Below are positions 18,434 to 27,724 of a DNA stretch of 64,000 nt, piece by piece. The translations under genes were made by a program, and so were the position numbers. The DNA is taken from positions 48,814 to 112,813 of IMG/VR virus record IMGVR_UViG_3300003890_000014. The stretch is one strand, 5' to 3'. The number at the start of each line of letters is the position of its first letter. The stretch's first letter is position 1. The notes beneath the pieces were generated by a model. The model was not told where the DNA came from, searched no databases, and was given only the letters and a program-made list of their open reading frames with translations. The stretch is from a virus.

Positions 18434-19689
18434 TAGATTGATCCTTTTATGGTTAATAGTAATGACTTGATAACCGTTAATGCAGAGCCTACAGCAGCAT
18501 ATGCTGCGGCATTTAGAGGAGGGGATGTTGGATATCCCAGATTTCCGATATGAGTTTCAGCAGCCATTGCTGTTGTCAAAGTATTCAATTGAACTAGTGT
18601 TTGATCAAATAAATCTAATAGTTCTGCAGCTGGAGTTCCTAAAGCTACTTGGCCGTTTTGAATAGTAATTTTTGCAATAGTGTCTTGTAATATAATACCA
18701 CCAGCATCTAATATCATCTTGCCTGATGCTTGGAGATTAATATCAGTATCTGAAAAAGCTTGTAGTTTACTCGGTAAAACGCTGAAAGCTTTTTTACCAT
18801 CACTACTACCTAAAGTGTTCTCTTCACCTATTGTAAATACGTTTCCATCTGCTTGAACTAAGGATACAGCGCCTGATTCAGCATCTAAGAATAGGTAACT
18901 ACCATCAGCTGAAGTTAGTTTAATAGAGCCATTCTTATCAATATTAAATAGGGCACCTTTTTTATGCACCATTGTAATTGACTCTTCTCCAGTAAGGTCG
19001 TTGATTTCAAATAACTGTTTTCCTGCAGTATAAACTTGGATCTTCTCCTTACCTTTATCGTTCTCAATAGTAATTCTATGACCAGTTGTGGTTTGAACTT
19101 TTCCATCTTTTCCAATTTTAAAAGTAGTTTTACTTAGAGCTGGATTTGCAGGTTGCCCATTAGCTTTCTTTGCTCCATTATAGGTAAGAATGAAATCTCC
19201 ATCCTTATTAATTTCCCATTGAAAACCTCTAAATTCACCTTTTTTATGAATGCCATCTTTCTTGGTTCCGCCCTTCTTTTTAGGATGATCAAAAGTTCCA
19301 ATTATAAAAGGTTTGTCTTTGCTACCATGTAGAAAAGCAAGTACTACGGTAGTACCATTTTTATTAGCAAAGAAGTTACTGGTATCTAATTTACCCGAAA
19401 AGGCAAATTCATTTGATTCAAGAACGGTCTCTTCAAAATCATTAACTCCAAAAATAGAAGACATTTTTCTTACATTTTTAAATATACTCTGTCCACCTTT
19501 AGCATCTCGTACACTTACATCGTATTCAATAAACTTTTTAGATATGTTAGTAGGATCATCGGTATAGATGATCTTTTCTACTTGTCCATACATGAAACGT
19601 AGCCCTTCATCGTACACATCTTGAGCAGAAGCTTCATTTCGAGTATTAAAGTAAGAATTAATTAATGTACCATTTTTAAGTTTAGTCAT
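18433..19689 (-). CDS. Baseplate central spike (gp5/gpV/VgrG-like)
   Basis: 418 residues. N-terminal OB-fold-like part (YGQVEKIIYTDDP ... EYDVSVRDAKGG), a segment VVLAFLHGSKDKPFIIGTFD typical of gpV-like spikes, then repeated short beta strands (INKDGDFILTYNG; IGKDGKVQTTTGHRITIEND; IDKNGSIKLTSADGSYLFLD) that fit a triple-stranded beta helix. The C-terminal about 70 residues are helical (LLDLFDQTLVQLNTLTTAMA). Forms the membrane-piercing needle under the hub. Directly downstream of the hub gene. Confidence 0.82.
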   Translation of the reverse strand: MTKLKNGTLINSYFNTRNEASAQDVYDEGLRFMYGQVEKIIYTDDPTNISKKFIEYDVSVRDAKGGQSIFKNVRKMSSIFGVNDFEETVLESNEFAFSGKLDTSNFFANKNGTTVVLAFLHGSKDKPFIIGTFDHPKKKGGTKKDGIHKKGEFRGFQWEINKDGDFILTYNGAKKANGQPANPALSKTTFKIGKDGKVQTTTGHRITIENDKGKEKIQVYTAGKQLFEINDLTGEESITMVHKKGALFNIDKNGSIKLTSADGSYLFLDAESGAVSLVQADGNVFTIGEENTLGSSDGKKAFSVLPSKLQAFSDTDINLQASGKMILDAGGIILQDTIAKITIQNGQVALGTPAAELLDLFDQTLVQLNTLTTAMAAETHIGNLGYPTSPPLNAAAYAAVGSALTVIKSLLLTIKGSI

Positions 19690-19692
19690 TTT

Positions 19693-21426
19693 TTATTTCT
19701 CTTTAGTCCTTAAAAAGTGACTCGTTACAACTGTAGTTGGTTCATTTGCACTTGTTGTTGGGCCAATAAATGTAGATTTATTATTACTGAATACTTGACC
19801 TCTAGAAACTCTAAATTCAGTATCATAAGAGGTAGCGCCTGTAGGCATCACTTCATAACTATGCGTATAGCCTTCAATATGAAATAGCTGTTTAATGTCT
19901 TCTATATATAGATTTTGACCTACTTCTACGTATTTATCCACACCATCTGTAATTATAGTGCCATTATAAAAACTATGAGATAGAAAGAACCAATCTTCAA
20001 GAAGCCAAACACAAAATTCACACATCTTTTTGATATTAAAAGTTGGATCTAAAGTATATGGAGTCTCAGCTTGAAAAGTCTTTAAGCCATACCTCTGAAT
20101 AGAGGGGGCGTTCATGCCCGCAGCATAAAGAGCCTCTACGTTTGTTTGGTCAATTTTTGGAGCTACGATAACATAATTAATACGTTCGTGATCACTAGTA
20201 CCTATATTTTTTTGTTTAATATCAGTACTTACAATTACGTGTTGAGGTAAGTTAGTAAAAAATCCCTTTAAGTTAGCATTCTTTATTGGATCTTTTTTTC
20301 CTGTCTTAGTAAACACATTTGTAATTTGACCTTCTTTATTTGAAAAGGGAACTTGACGTACTACTAATGCAGGCTGTAGTCTTCTAGTATCTTTTTCATT
20401 TGGGGCTGGTCTTGGACCAATTGGCACTAAATCCGTATACATTTCATTGATAACTGTATTTGATACAAACTCTAAGACTGACCAGATAGTTCCTGATGTA
20501 GGAAGGGCTTTAAATATACCTCTCCCAATTAAAGGTGATACACTCTTAAATCCTGTAGGAGTGTTAGTCTGAAGACCGATCCTAGAAGTATTAATAATAT
20601 CAATAAATGATCTTCCCAGATTTTTATTCTTTTGAGCTGGAGTACCTTTTAAAGTCTGAATTAAAGAATCAGGTACGTACCAATTTTCATTGGCTAAACT
20701 AGAAGCAGCAAGTTTTCCGCCAAAATAGAAATTTAAAAGTTTTTTAACAGCCTGATCAGGAGTAAATCCAGCACCTTTTAGTTGCTTAGAGGAATCTTTT
20801 AAGAACTCGGCTCCCAGCAAAGCTGCGGCAGATTTATTCACTACGGGATTGAAAAATAAATTTGTGTCAAAGACTTTACCAAAACTTCTACCTGTGATGA
20901 TATATTCAAGTCTAGGAGAAGCTGATCCTGGGTTATCTACTTCTATATATCTTACGTTTTCGATTATACCTAAAAATTTAAATCCACTATCGACTGTATT
21001 TGTCTTTACATCATCGTCAGAGATCTCACCACTTTTTTTCATATAGATTGTGATCCAATCTCCAGGATGAATTAAATCTAAATAATTGATGTTAGTAGGT
21101 TGATTGTTTCCGCCTTTAATTTCTTTTCCTCTTTTTAAAGTTAACGTAAAATTTCCAGAACTCGAACCTTTATTATTAGAGATTGTACAATTCAAAATGT
21201 CTTGTCGAATAGTGACTTTATTACGAATTGCGACATTCCGTTGATTAGAGAAAGCAGCCTTTGATCCTAGACTTTGATCATTAGCCACATTAATATTTGC
21301 CAATTTTACAATTCCTGCGTCTAGATATGGGTATATTACTACAGCACAAGAAGATCTCTGACTTCGATTAAAAGAAGTAGTTAAGGTTCCATCTTTTCTA
21401 CTTTTATTAATTATATTAACAGCCAT
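19693..21426 (-). CDS. Baseplate hub protein (gp27/gpD-like)
   Basis: 577 residues. NCTISNNKGSSSGNFTLTLK followed by LDLIHPGDWITIYM and later LEYIITGRSFGKVFDT are the typical beta patterns of contractile-tail hubs, which form the trimer bridging tube and spike. The C-terminal part (VGQNLYIEDIKQLFHIEGYT) is the second tube-like domain. Lies between tape measure and spike, the usual order. Its ATG overlaps the stop of the tape measure gene by one base. Confidence 0.8.
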   Translation of the reverse strand: MAVNIINKSRKDGTLTTSFNRSQRSSCAVVIYPYLDAGIVKLANINVANDQSLGSKAAFSNQRNVAIRNKVTIRQDILNCTISNNKGSSSGNFTLTLKRGKEIKGGNNQPTNINYLDLIHPGDWITIYMKKSGEISDDDVKTNTVDSGFKFLGIIENVRYIEVDNPGSASPRLEYIITGRSFGKVFDTNLFFNPVVNKSAAALLGAEFLKDSSKQLKGAGFTPDQAVKKLLNFYFGGKLAASSLANENWYVPDSLIQTLKGTPAQKNKNLGRSFIDIINTSRIGLQTNTPTGFKSVSPLIGRGIFKALPTSGTIWSVLEFVSNTVINEMYTDLVPIGPRPAPNEKDTRRLQPALVVRQVPFSNKEGQITNVFTKTGKKDPIKNANLKGFFTNLPQHVIVSTDIKQKNIGTSDHERINYVIVAPKIDQTNVEALYAAGMNAPSIQRYGLKTFQAETPYTLDPTFNIKKMCEFCVWLLEDWFFLSHSFYNGTIITDGVDKYVEVGQNLYIEDIKQLFHIEGYTHSYEVMPTGATSYDTEFRVSRGQVFSNNKSTFIGPTTSANEPTTVVTSHFLRTKEK

Positions 21427-23699
21427 TATTCGCTCCTGTTAATTCCAATATTACTGTCTTGAGAGTTTAAATATGCTGTTGCTGCTTTTACTGATTTTGC
21501 AAACTCGTCAATTGCTTTTGCAGATTGATTAATACCTATTGTAAAAGTACTAAGTCCTGCTAAAGCGCGATCATTTGCAAGTACTGCTTCATTTTGAGAT
21601 AATTGAAATTCTTTAGAACTTTGAACTCCTTTTTTTGCTGATAGCATTTCTTCTTCAGCTCGTTTTTTATCTTCAGGAGTTAGTTTCATTCCTTTAACTT
21701 CTTCTAAACGAATCTGCTCTTCAGTACGAATACTACGCTCTCCGCTTGCTAACATTCTACGAAGATTAGGATCTTGAATTCCCATTTTATCCATCATGGC
21801 TTCTATTCCACCAGTTTTTCCTTCCATGATATCTTTAGTCATACCAGCGATATCAGCCTGACCGCCGCCTTTTCGTTTTGTATTAGCTAGAATTTTCTTA
21901 ACATCTTCTTCAGTAGCATCTGAACTTAAATTCATTAAAGCACCCATTGTGCCTGTATCTAATTCTGCTCCAAATTTTCTGAAGGTATCTTGAATAGCAG
22001 TTATGTTTCCTGCTCCAGCAATACCGCCTGTAGCTGTTGATTCTTGTTTAACTAAATCTGTTAAACTCTTAGCTTGTTGAAGAGAGGCGTCTGTGACTTC
22101 TCCTCCTCCAAAACCCTTAGCAAATCCTGCCATTCTATCTGTGACAGCTCCAGTATTTACTCTACCAAAACCAGCACTTTCTTGAAGATACTGCGCAGTA
22201 GTTTGAAGAAATCTACCAGATTTACTTACATCTAAACCTGCAGCTACGCCTTTCTTAAGAACTTCTACTTGTTGAGCTGTGGCATTTGATCTAGTAGTTC
22301 CTCCTGCTCCTGCAAGTGCTTCAATAGATTTTGCTCCGGTGCCAACATCTACTCCATAGAATCTTTGTTGTTCTTGAAGATTTTGTAATGCTCCCGCAGC
22401 GCCTTTATTCCCTAATATACCTCTAGCAGTGAGAAGATGTTGGAGGGTCTCTTCTGGACGATATCCTGTACTTTTAGCGCCTACAGATTGTATATCGTTA
22501 AGAACATCGGTGGGTAGGTTCCCTCCCGCCATTGCTTGCTGTCTTAATGGGGACACTCTTCTAGCTTCGTCCATCATGGCCTGAAGTGTTCTTGTCTGTT
22601 CAACATTGGCCTCTCCTGCCATATTGGACATTATCGCACTTCCGCCTAATCCACCTGTTATTACGCCTCCTATACCTCCAATTACTCCGCCTATACCCGC
22701 TCCTACGGCGGTTCCTGCTCCTGGGATAATACTTCCTATAGCGCCGCCTAACATAGCTCCGCCTTTAATTCCTAACGCTCCTCCAGCTAAGGCTCCTCCT
22801 ACTCCCCCTATTGCTTTAGGTACTAAAGATTCTCTACCCGCTTGTCTAGACGCACTCTCAATATATCTCCCTGATGCTAAATCTTCTTGCTCTCTAAATT
22901 CTCTTTCTGCATAAAGCTTTTTTAGACCATAAAATGCTGATCCTGCGCCAGTAATTGCAACTCCTGCTTGAAGCATTCCAGAGGGATTGAATCCTTGAAG
23001 AGCTTGACCTAAAGCTCCAATCCTTCTTCCACCATCTTGTGAATTTGTAAACTTGTCCATTGCTGAAGCAAAATCAGATGGAGTCTGAGAATAATCAGAT
23101 CCATACATTCTTTCGTTCTTAGCAATTTTATTTTGAATATGATTTTGAAGTTTCTCTCTGAGAGCTGCTTGTCGTTTATTTACGTCTTCGACTTCTTTTG
23201 CTCGTTTAGCTCGTACTACTTCAAGATGTTTTAATTCATCTTTTCTTAATTTTTCAGCATTTCGTTCTGCGGCTTTTGCAGCTTTTGCTGCAGCACGCTC
23301 TTGTGCCTTCTCGGATTTAGCTTGAATTTTTTCTTCTTCTTTTTGCTTCTTATCAGCAAGTTTTGTTATTCGTTGATTTTCAAGGTAATCTAAGTGTTTC
23401 TTTTCATCTGCTGGAGTATCATAAATTTTACCAGTCTGTTTGTTAAAAGTTTGTCCTGATCTTACATTATAATATCTGCCTGTATTTTCATTAAAAACTC
23501 GTTCAATATCCTTCTTCATTTTAGAAGTAGCTTTAGTGAGTTCAACGGCAGCAGTACGGGCGCCGTCAGCAATAGCTTTACTCATACCGCTAGGATCAAT
23601 TTGCTTTTGAGTAGATAGACCTGCTTCTGCGGCTTTACGCATCTCTTCCGGTAAACCCGAGGCATCTAATTTGACTGATAATTTAATTTCTTTTGCCAT
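21426..23699 (-). CDS. Tape measure protein
   Basis: 757 residues. Lys/Glu/Ala coiled coil at about residues 95-190 (AQERAAAKAAKAAERNAEKL), then Gly/Ala-rich hydrophobic segments at about 280-360 (GGAMLGGAIGSIIPGAGTAV) like the membrane-inserting part of tape measures, then a helical C-terminal half. The length would correspond to a tail of roughly 110 nm at about 1.5 angstrom per residue (inference). It follows the two chaperone-like genes, the canonical position. Confidence 0.85.
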   Translation of the reverse strand: MAKEIKLSVKLDASGLPEEMRKAAEAGLSTQKQIDPSGMSKAIADGARTAAVELTKATSKMKKDIERVFNENTGRYYNVRSGQTFNKQTGKIYDTPADEKKHLDYLENQRITKLADKKQKEEEKIQAKSEKAQERAAAKAAKAAERNAEKLRKDELKHLEVVRAKRAKEVEDVNKRQAALREKLQNHIQNKIAKNERMYGSDYSQTPSDFASAMDKFTNSQDGGRRIGALGQALQGFNPSGMLQAGVAITGAGSAFYGLKKLYAEREFREQEDLASGRYIESASRQAGRESLVPKAIGGVGGALAGGALGIKGGAMLGGAIGSIIPGAGTAVGAGIGGVIGGIGGVITGGLGGSAIMSNMAGEANVEQTRTLQAMMDEARRVSPLRQQAMAGGNLPTDVLNDIQSVGAKSTGYRPEETLQHLLTARGILGNKGAAGALQNLQEQQRFYGVDVGTGAKSIEALAGAGGTTRSNATAQQVEVLKKGVAAGLDVSKSGRFLQTTAQYLQESAGFGRVNTGAVTDRMAGFAKGFGGGEVTDASLQQAKSLTDLVKQESTATGGIAGAGNITAIQDTFRKFGAELDTGTMGALMNLSSDATEEDVKKILANTKRKGGGQADIAGMTKDIMEGKTGGIEAMMDKMGIQDPNLRRMLASGERSIRTEEQIRLEEVKGMKLTPEDKKRAEEEMLSAKKGVQSSKEFQLSQNEAVLANDRALAGLSTFTIGINQSAKAIDEFAKSVKAATAYLNSQDSNIGINRSE

Positions 23700-23701
23700 T
23701 A

Positions 23702-24121
23702 CTAATCCTTATCATTTCCCAGAACTGAAAAATCGGTGGTTATTTTATCTGGGTATTGGTTTTTTACTGCTTCTACTTCTCTAAGATCTTCTTCTTCTGC
23801 AGCTTGAGCTAAAGCAATCATCTCTTCTGGAGACTGATAATCTTCACCCATTTCACGTTTAAGCCATTCTTCATAATTTTCAGCATCAGGATTTAACTCC
23901 TCAGATAGATTAGGCTCTTCTCTGAGTCTATGCATTTGCCTTAGAATTAGGAGTTCTTCTAGGGTCATACTCATAAGTTTATCATCGTTTGGCGGGACGT
24001 TATATTGAAAACAATACCAATTAGATAAGGCTTGCTCTAGCCCATCAAAGGTGGCTAAATTAGGATTAAGTTGATCATAAGCAAGCTTTAAGAATCGCTT
24101 ACTAACATCATACTTCTTCAT
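23702..24121 (-). CDS. Putative tail assembly chaperone, second
   Basis: 139 acidic, helical residues (EEWLKREMGEDYQSPEEM) between the first chaperone-like gene and the tape measure. Its ATG comes two bases after the upstream TAG and is in the -1 frame relative to that gene, the relation found in lambda G/GT-type pairs. A short A6 run lies just before the upstream stop, but a TAA in the -1 frame overlaps it, so a fused product would need single-codon slippage. Independent initiation looks more likely. Assignment rests on position and composition. Confidence 0.6.
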   Translation of the reverse strand: MKKYDVSKRFLKLAYDQLNPNLATFDGLEQALSNWYCFQYNVPPNDDKLMSMTLEELLILRQMHRLREEPNLSEELNPDAENYEEWLKREMGEDYQSPEEMIALAQAAEEEDLREVEAVKNQYPDKITTDFSVLGNDKD

Positions 24122-24123
24122 AA

Positions 24124-24516
24124 CTATTTCTCTTCTTTTTTAGCTTCTTCTTTCTTTTCGTCTCCGCCCCAAACTTTCTCAAACCATTCATTTTCAAAGT
24201 TAGTACAAGCTTTAAAAATTTCAAAAATCACATTAACATCATATAGTTCGTAGCCGAAGTCTGATTTCTGCCACCATTCAGGTGATTTAATTAAAGTGTG
24301 TCTAAGAGATGCAAGAATACGGTGAACTAGAAGAGTGTCTTCATCTAGACCTTTGAGTTCTTCGTTAAGACGGGCGGTAGTCTTAGCGATCTCAGATTTC
24401 ATTCGTTGATTGGGGCGTTTATAAGTAAAAGTACCATCGAACTGTTGGGCTGTTTCTGACCCTTTTATATTGATGGTAAAAGTATGCTCCATAGATGGAA
24501 GCGTTTTAATTGACAT
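24124..24516 (-). CDS. Putative tail assembly chaperone, first
   Basis: 130 residues; beta N-terminus (HTFTINIKGSETAQQFDGTF) resembling a tube-interacting domain, then helical, ending in a Lys/Glu tail (GGDEKKEEAKKEEK). Located between tube and tape measure with strong RBS AAGGAGAA. The product would bind tape measure during tail assembly. It is the first gene after the tube terminator and is probably expressed from the promoter at 24573-24601. Confidence 0.6.
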   Translation of the reverse strand: MSIKTLPSMEHTFTINIKGSETAQQFDGTFTYKRPNQRMKSEIAKTTARLNEELKGLDEDTLLVHRILASLRHTLIKSPEWWQKSDFGYELYDVNVIFEIFKACTNFENEWFEKVWGGDEKKEEAKKEEK

Positions 24517-24572
24517 TTTAGTATTCTCCTTATTTTTTTATTTTTAATTTCATTATACCACAGCCTAATCCT

Positions 24573-24601
24573 AGTATAAATGAAAAAGGCCATTAGGTCA
24601 A
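24573..24601 (-). promoter_or_regulatory. Promoter embedded in tube-gene terminator
   Basis: Minus strand: TTGACC (24596-24601), 17 bases, TATACT (24573-24578); start near 24566, leader about 50 bases with AAGGAGAA before the chaperone gene. The -35 box is part of the 3' arm of the terminator hairpin, so termination and reinitiation share the same bases. Confidence 0.6.
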
Positions 24602-24621
24602 GAAACTGATCCAACGGCCTT
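24581..24621 (-). terminator. Intrinsic terminator after sheath/tube operon
   Basis: On the minus strand a stem AAGGCCGTTGGATCAG pairs with TTGACCTAATGGCCTT (16 pairs, one mismatch, several G-U) around a TTTC loop, followed by TTTTTC. Lies 43 bases after the tube stop. Would separate the abundant sheath and tube from downstream tail genes. Confidence 0.8.
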
Positions 24622-24663
24622 AAAAAAGTGGGGAGGATACCACTTTGAGGGATAATTTACTAC

Positions 24664-25077
24664 TTACGGTCCAGCTTCATCAGATTGCTTAATGCCGACG
24701 AATGAGAGCGTCATTTGAGCTAGTGATCTAGCATCGACGTTCATGTCTTCCTGAGTACATTTTACTCGTTCGATTAAGAACAAGGTTTGACCTGTAATTC
24801 TATCGATAAGTTCAGCGGTTAACTCAGGCTGAGTTAGAATATTTTGAAGTTTAGGTCGAAGTCCGATACTAATGGCCGACTGATTTGATACTCTAAACAT
24901 GGTACAACTGAAATTAACAGTGTATCCAGTTTCAGCGTATTCAGCTGGTTCTAGTTGATCCAGGACATCTACTGGTTGGTGTGCATGAGCAACAGTATAA
25001 TTCAAAGCATTAGCGAAAGCTACCTTTCGACCATTGACTCGGAATACTACTCTTGCGCCTGACGATGTTTGACTCAT
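24664..25077 (-). CDS. Tail tube protein
   Basis: 137 residues from the ATG at 25077, chosen over an upstream in-frame ATG because AAGGAG lies directly before it. Beta-rich with VVFRVNGRKVAFANALNYTV, TGYTVNFSCTMFRV and LAQMTLSFVGIK strands, as expected for the ring-forming inner tube of a contractile tail. Right size, second abundant gene after the sheath, own terminator downstream. Confidence 0.8.
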   Translation of the reverse strand: MSQTSSGARVVFRVNGRKVAFANALNYTVAHAHQPVDVLDQLEPAEYAETGYTVNFSCTMFRVSNQSAISIGLRPKLQNILTQPELTAELIDRITGQTLFLIERVKCTQEDMNVDARSLAQMTLSFVGIKQSDEAGP

Positions 25078-25148
25078 TTTATTTTTCTCCTTATACAACC
25101 CTCATGTTAAAACAGGCGAGGGGTTACGATCTTTTTGCCTATTGTTTA

Positions 25149-25430
25149 TTAACTTTCGATATCACTCTTCAATTGTGCTGCTGCATCTTTCGTAATCATC
25201 ATGTTTTTAAGAGCACGATAAGAACGATCACTAATACTGCCAGAGGCTGCATCAATGGCTGCTGCGATATCGTCAGCGGCTTTTTTATCAGCTATGGCAA
25301 TCTCAAGTTCTCTTTTAGCTTTCTTATCTAGAGTAGCGTCAGCGGCAATTGCAGCGACCAATCGGTCAGCAGCAGCTTTGCTGCCCATTGCTTCATCTAG
25401 AATCAATTTCTGTTTCTTACTTAAAGCCAT
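25149..25430 (-). CDS. Small Ala-rich helical protein between sheath and tube
   Basis: 93 residues, Ala/Lys/Asp-rich (SKAAADRLVAAIAADATLDK; ADDIAAAIDAASGSISDRSY), all-helical, with two repeats of an A-A-D-x-(L/I)-x-A-A-I motif. Strong AGGAG ribosome site. No family recognised. Its place between two major tail proteins suggests a tail component or chaperone. Confidence 0.6.
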   Translation of the reverse strand: MALSKKQKLILDEAMGSKAAADRLVAAIAADATLDKKAKRELEIAIADKKAADDIAAAIDAASGSISDRSYRALKNMMITKDAAAQLKSDIES

Positions 25431-25442
25431 TTTTTTCTCCTA

Positions 25443-27242
25443 TTAAGCAGACTGCCTAATGTTATCCAAAGTAATTCGGTTTAATACGAAATCGATTCCT
25501 TGAACTGGAGTTATAGTGATGTCAACATTAGCTACATTTCCACTAAGGCTAACAGTCAGATCTTTCCAACCAAGGTTATTATTAGTGTCATCACCTACAA
25601 GCAATTCTTCTCGCAGAAAGGTTGACATAATAGAGATAACAGTATTTTTAATTGCTTCAGCGGTTCCGGTTTTAGCTTTCTCACCAACAAAAATTGCTTC
25701 GAGTTGCTGTCTAAGATTATAAGCAACTGTATCAGCAGCAGCAAGAACATGTGGCCTGTTAAAAACAAAATTAGCGTCTTTGCTATAAGTAGAATTATGA
25801 AGAACTACTCGGAAACCACCGCTATCAACTTCTTCAAGAGCAATTAAACCACTATCGATTGCAAGTTCAACTTGTGTTCGAGGATTGAAATCTTCATGTG
25901 AAATACCATTAGCATTCAAAAGTTTGAATGTTGCAGGAGTTCCAACTGGCATACCAGCTTGCATTCCAGCTACCATACACGCAGCTGCCCAAGGCTCTTC
26001 AGTTTTGATAGAACCATCAGAACCAAGAATATCTACATCTTGGAAAAGCATAGAAGCTCTTTCGTGATTAAGATCAAGAGAAGCATCTTGAGTATTTGCG
26101 AATGTATCTTTTATAGATACATAACAATTTCTTTCACTTCTATTCTTAGTGTTTGAGGCTAAGATACAATGTGTAACAGCCTGAAGATTTACAGAATCTA
26201 TATCAAAAGTAGAAGCTGCGTCGGTCTTTCCTTCAGCTGCTAAATCAGCAGCATCTCTCGAAATAAGAGGAACGACGATATTACAACGAGAAGCTAAAAG
26301 GGCATCGAAACCGTCTTGGAAATCACTATTAGCAGAAGCACCTTTTACTCCGCCAGTCATAAACTTTTTGGCTTGAGTAGCAATAGTACCTTCTACATCA
26401 GCGATTGAAACAGCTTCAATTAAGCTTGATTCGCCATTGATAATATCTAGTAACTCTTTTTGTTGAGCACGAAGAGTTTTAGGAGTAGTTTTAATATCAA
26501 GAGGAGTAGAAATTGGATCAAGATCAATAGCTGGTTTAGAAGCGGCTAATTTATAAGTTGTAGTGCAGGTATAAGCAGTATGATTATCTACTAAATCCAC
26601 GATATCCTGAATACTCTTATTTGCAAGAGGGATTGAAAGGTTATCAGCTGCGCCTGTCACAGTAATATCAAAAGATCCGCCCTGAATGTCAAGAGTAGCG
26701 GCACTGCCTGCACCAGTATATTGGATTACCAACATTGGAGCATAAGCATTTTCAGAAAGAACTTCTTTCTTAGAACCTTTTTGTACAGTAATGATTCGTG
26801 CATTAACATTTACAATACCTGCATCAATTTTTACACTAATTAAGCTTTCGTCTTCTCCCCAGTTTTTTGAATTAAGGGTGAATAAATTTGCAAGGGCTGC
26901 GTTCTTAAGGGTCATCGAAGCTTGAGTAGATTGATTCGTTTTATAAACTCGAATCACTGAAGCACCATTAACAACTCGTGCATCACGAGCTGGAGATACT
27001 AGTAATCTAGCTGCATCTACAATCGGTCCAGATTTATATTTATCAGAGAGGGCTGCGATGTCCTCACTCGTAAAGGTTTGAACTCCTTCTTCAGATCCAG
27101 GTGCACCACCATCGGCTTCACCGATGATTGCAACGATTCCCGTTTGTGAAAGAGGAAAACCTCCAGTCAAATTTACTTTAGTCTCAGAATATGCACCAGG
27201 CTTCCTAATGTTAGCACCAGCAAAATTTATATTAATTGCCAT
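25443..27242 (-). CDS. Tail sheath protein
   Basis: 599 residues. N-terminus NIRKPGAYSETKVNLTGGFP and GIVAIIGEADGGAPGSEEGV are classic for phage sheath proteins. The C-terminal domain is also typical (RVVLHNSTYSKDANFVFNRP; EAIFVGEKAKTGTAEAIKNT; VDITITPVQGIDFVLNRITL). Forms the contracting outer cylinder. Gene order sheath, small protein, tube. The C-terminal VLNRITLDNIRQSA strand should donate to neighbouring subunits, as known for this family. Confidence 0.92.
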   Translation of the reverse strand: MAININFAGANIRKPGAYSETKVNLTGGFPLSQTGIVAIIGEADGGAPGSEEGVQTFTSEDIAALSDKYKSGPIVDAARLLVSPARDARVVNGASVIRVYKTNQSTQASMTLKNAALANLFTLNSKNWGEDESLISVKIDAGIVNVNARIITVQKGSKKEVLSENAYAPMLVIQYTGAGSAATLDIQGGSFDITVTGAADNLSIPLANKSIQDIVDLVDNHTAYTCTTTYKLAASKPAIDLDPISTPLDIKTTPKTLRAQQKELLDIINGESSLIEAVSIADVEGTIATQAKKFMTGGVKGASANSDFQDGFDALLASRCNIVVPLISRDAADLAAEGKTDAASTFDIDSVNLQAVTHCILASNTKNRSERNCYVSIKDTFANTQDASLDLNHERASMLFQDVDILGSDGSIKTEEPWAAACMVAGMQAGMPVGTPATFKLLNANGISHEDFNPRTQVELAIDSGLIALEEVDSGGFRVVLHNSTYSKDANFVFNRPHVLAAADTVAYNLRQQLEAIFVGEKAKTGTAEAIKNTVISIMSTFLREELLVGDDTNNNLGWKDLTVSLSGNVANVDITITPVQGIDFVLNRITLDNIRQSA

Positions 27243-27258
27243 TTCAAGCTCCTATGTA

Positions 27259-27510
27259 TTAATAGCGTTTAAAAATTTTATCAAAATCTTCTTCCGTAGC
27301 TTCGTCAAGTTCGTTATTCTCAGCATATTTTTTCATTGGCGCTTTATGATGTGCTCGAATTTTTGAATTCCTCTTCATAAGCAGTTGAAAATATACATCA
27401 AAACTTAGAACTCTTTTAGTAGGTTTAGAAGTTTTTTTCTCTTCTGACTCTACTATTACTTCGCTATTTTCGTCTACTATATTTTTTTTATGAGACTTTT
27501 CAATTCCCAT
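27259..27510 (-). CDS. Small charged protein before sheath
   Basis: 83 residues: acidic/Ser N-terminus (DENSEVIVESEEKKT), then basic (VYFQLLMKRNSKIRAHHKAP), then acidic (ELDEATEEDFDKIFKRY). No membrane segment or known family. The final NELDEATEEDFDKIFKRY could be a helix. 16 bases before the sheath gene. Confidence 0.55.
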   Translation of the reverse strand: MGIEKSHKKNIVDENSEVIVESEEKKTSKPTKRVLSFDVYFQLLMKRNSKIRAHHKAPMKKYAENNELDEATEEDFDKIFKRY

Positions 27511-27556
27511 TATATCCTACTCCATTATTATATACTACAAAACTTAATTATTTCAT

Positions 27557-27721
27557 TTAATCTGAAATGTCGGTGATAACAACAGTTTCCTCACTATCAG
27601 GTTTAGGAGATGGTACTCTTAATGTCAGATCAAAACAGTCAAGTTTGTTATGTTTTCTTAAGTTGTCTTTTGCCCACAGTAGTTGTAGATTATCTAATCC
27701 CCAATTAGTACAGACTTTCAT
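27557..27721 (-). pseudogene. HNH endonuclease remnant fused to a copy of the neighbouring gene's 3' end
   Basis: A 54-codon frame (ATG 27721 to TAA 27557). Residues 3-25 (CTNWGLDNLQLLWAKDNLRK) match the C-terminal end of HNH endonucleases such as the one at 9748-10332 (NLQPLWAEDNLKKGN), but the catalytic HxDH part is missing. Residues 28-54 (DCFDLTLRVPSPKPDSEETV, then VITDISD) repeat the last residues of the upstream protein (DCFDLTLKVPAPKPDSEDTI, then VITNTSD). It starts 3 bases after that gene's stop. Best read as debris of a homing-endonuclease invasion and partial loss, not a working gene. Confidence 0.7.
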
Positions 27722-27724
27722 ATA

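Noticed and set aside
23990-24140. Lambda G/GT-type -1 frameshift between the two chaperone genes
   Set aside because: The frames are in the right relation, but a TAA in the -1 frame overlaps the A6 run and the second gene has its own ATG; a fused product is not supported by sequence.
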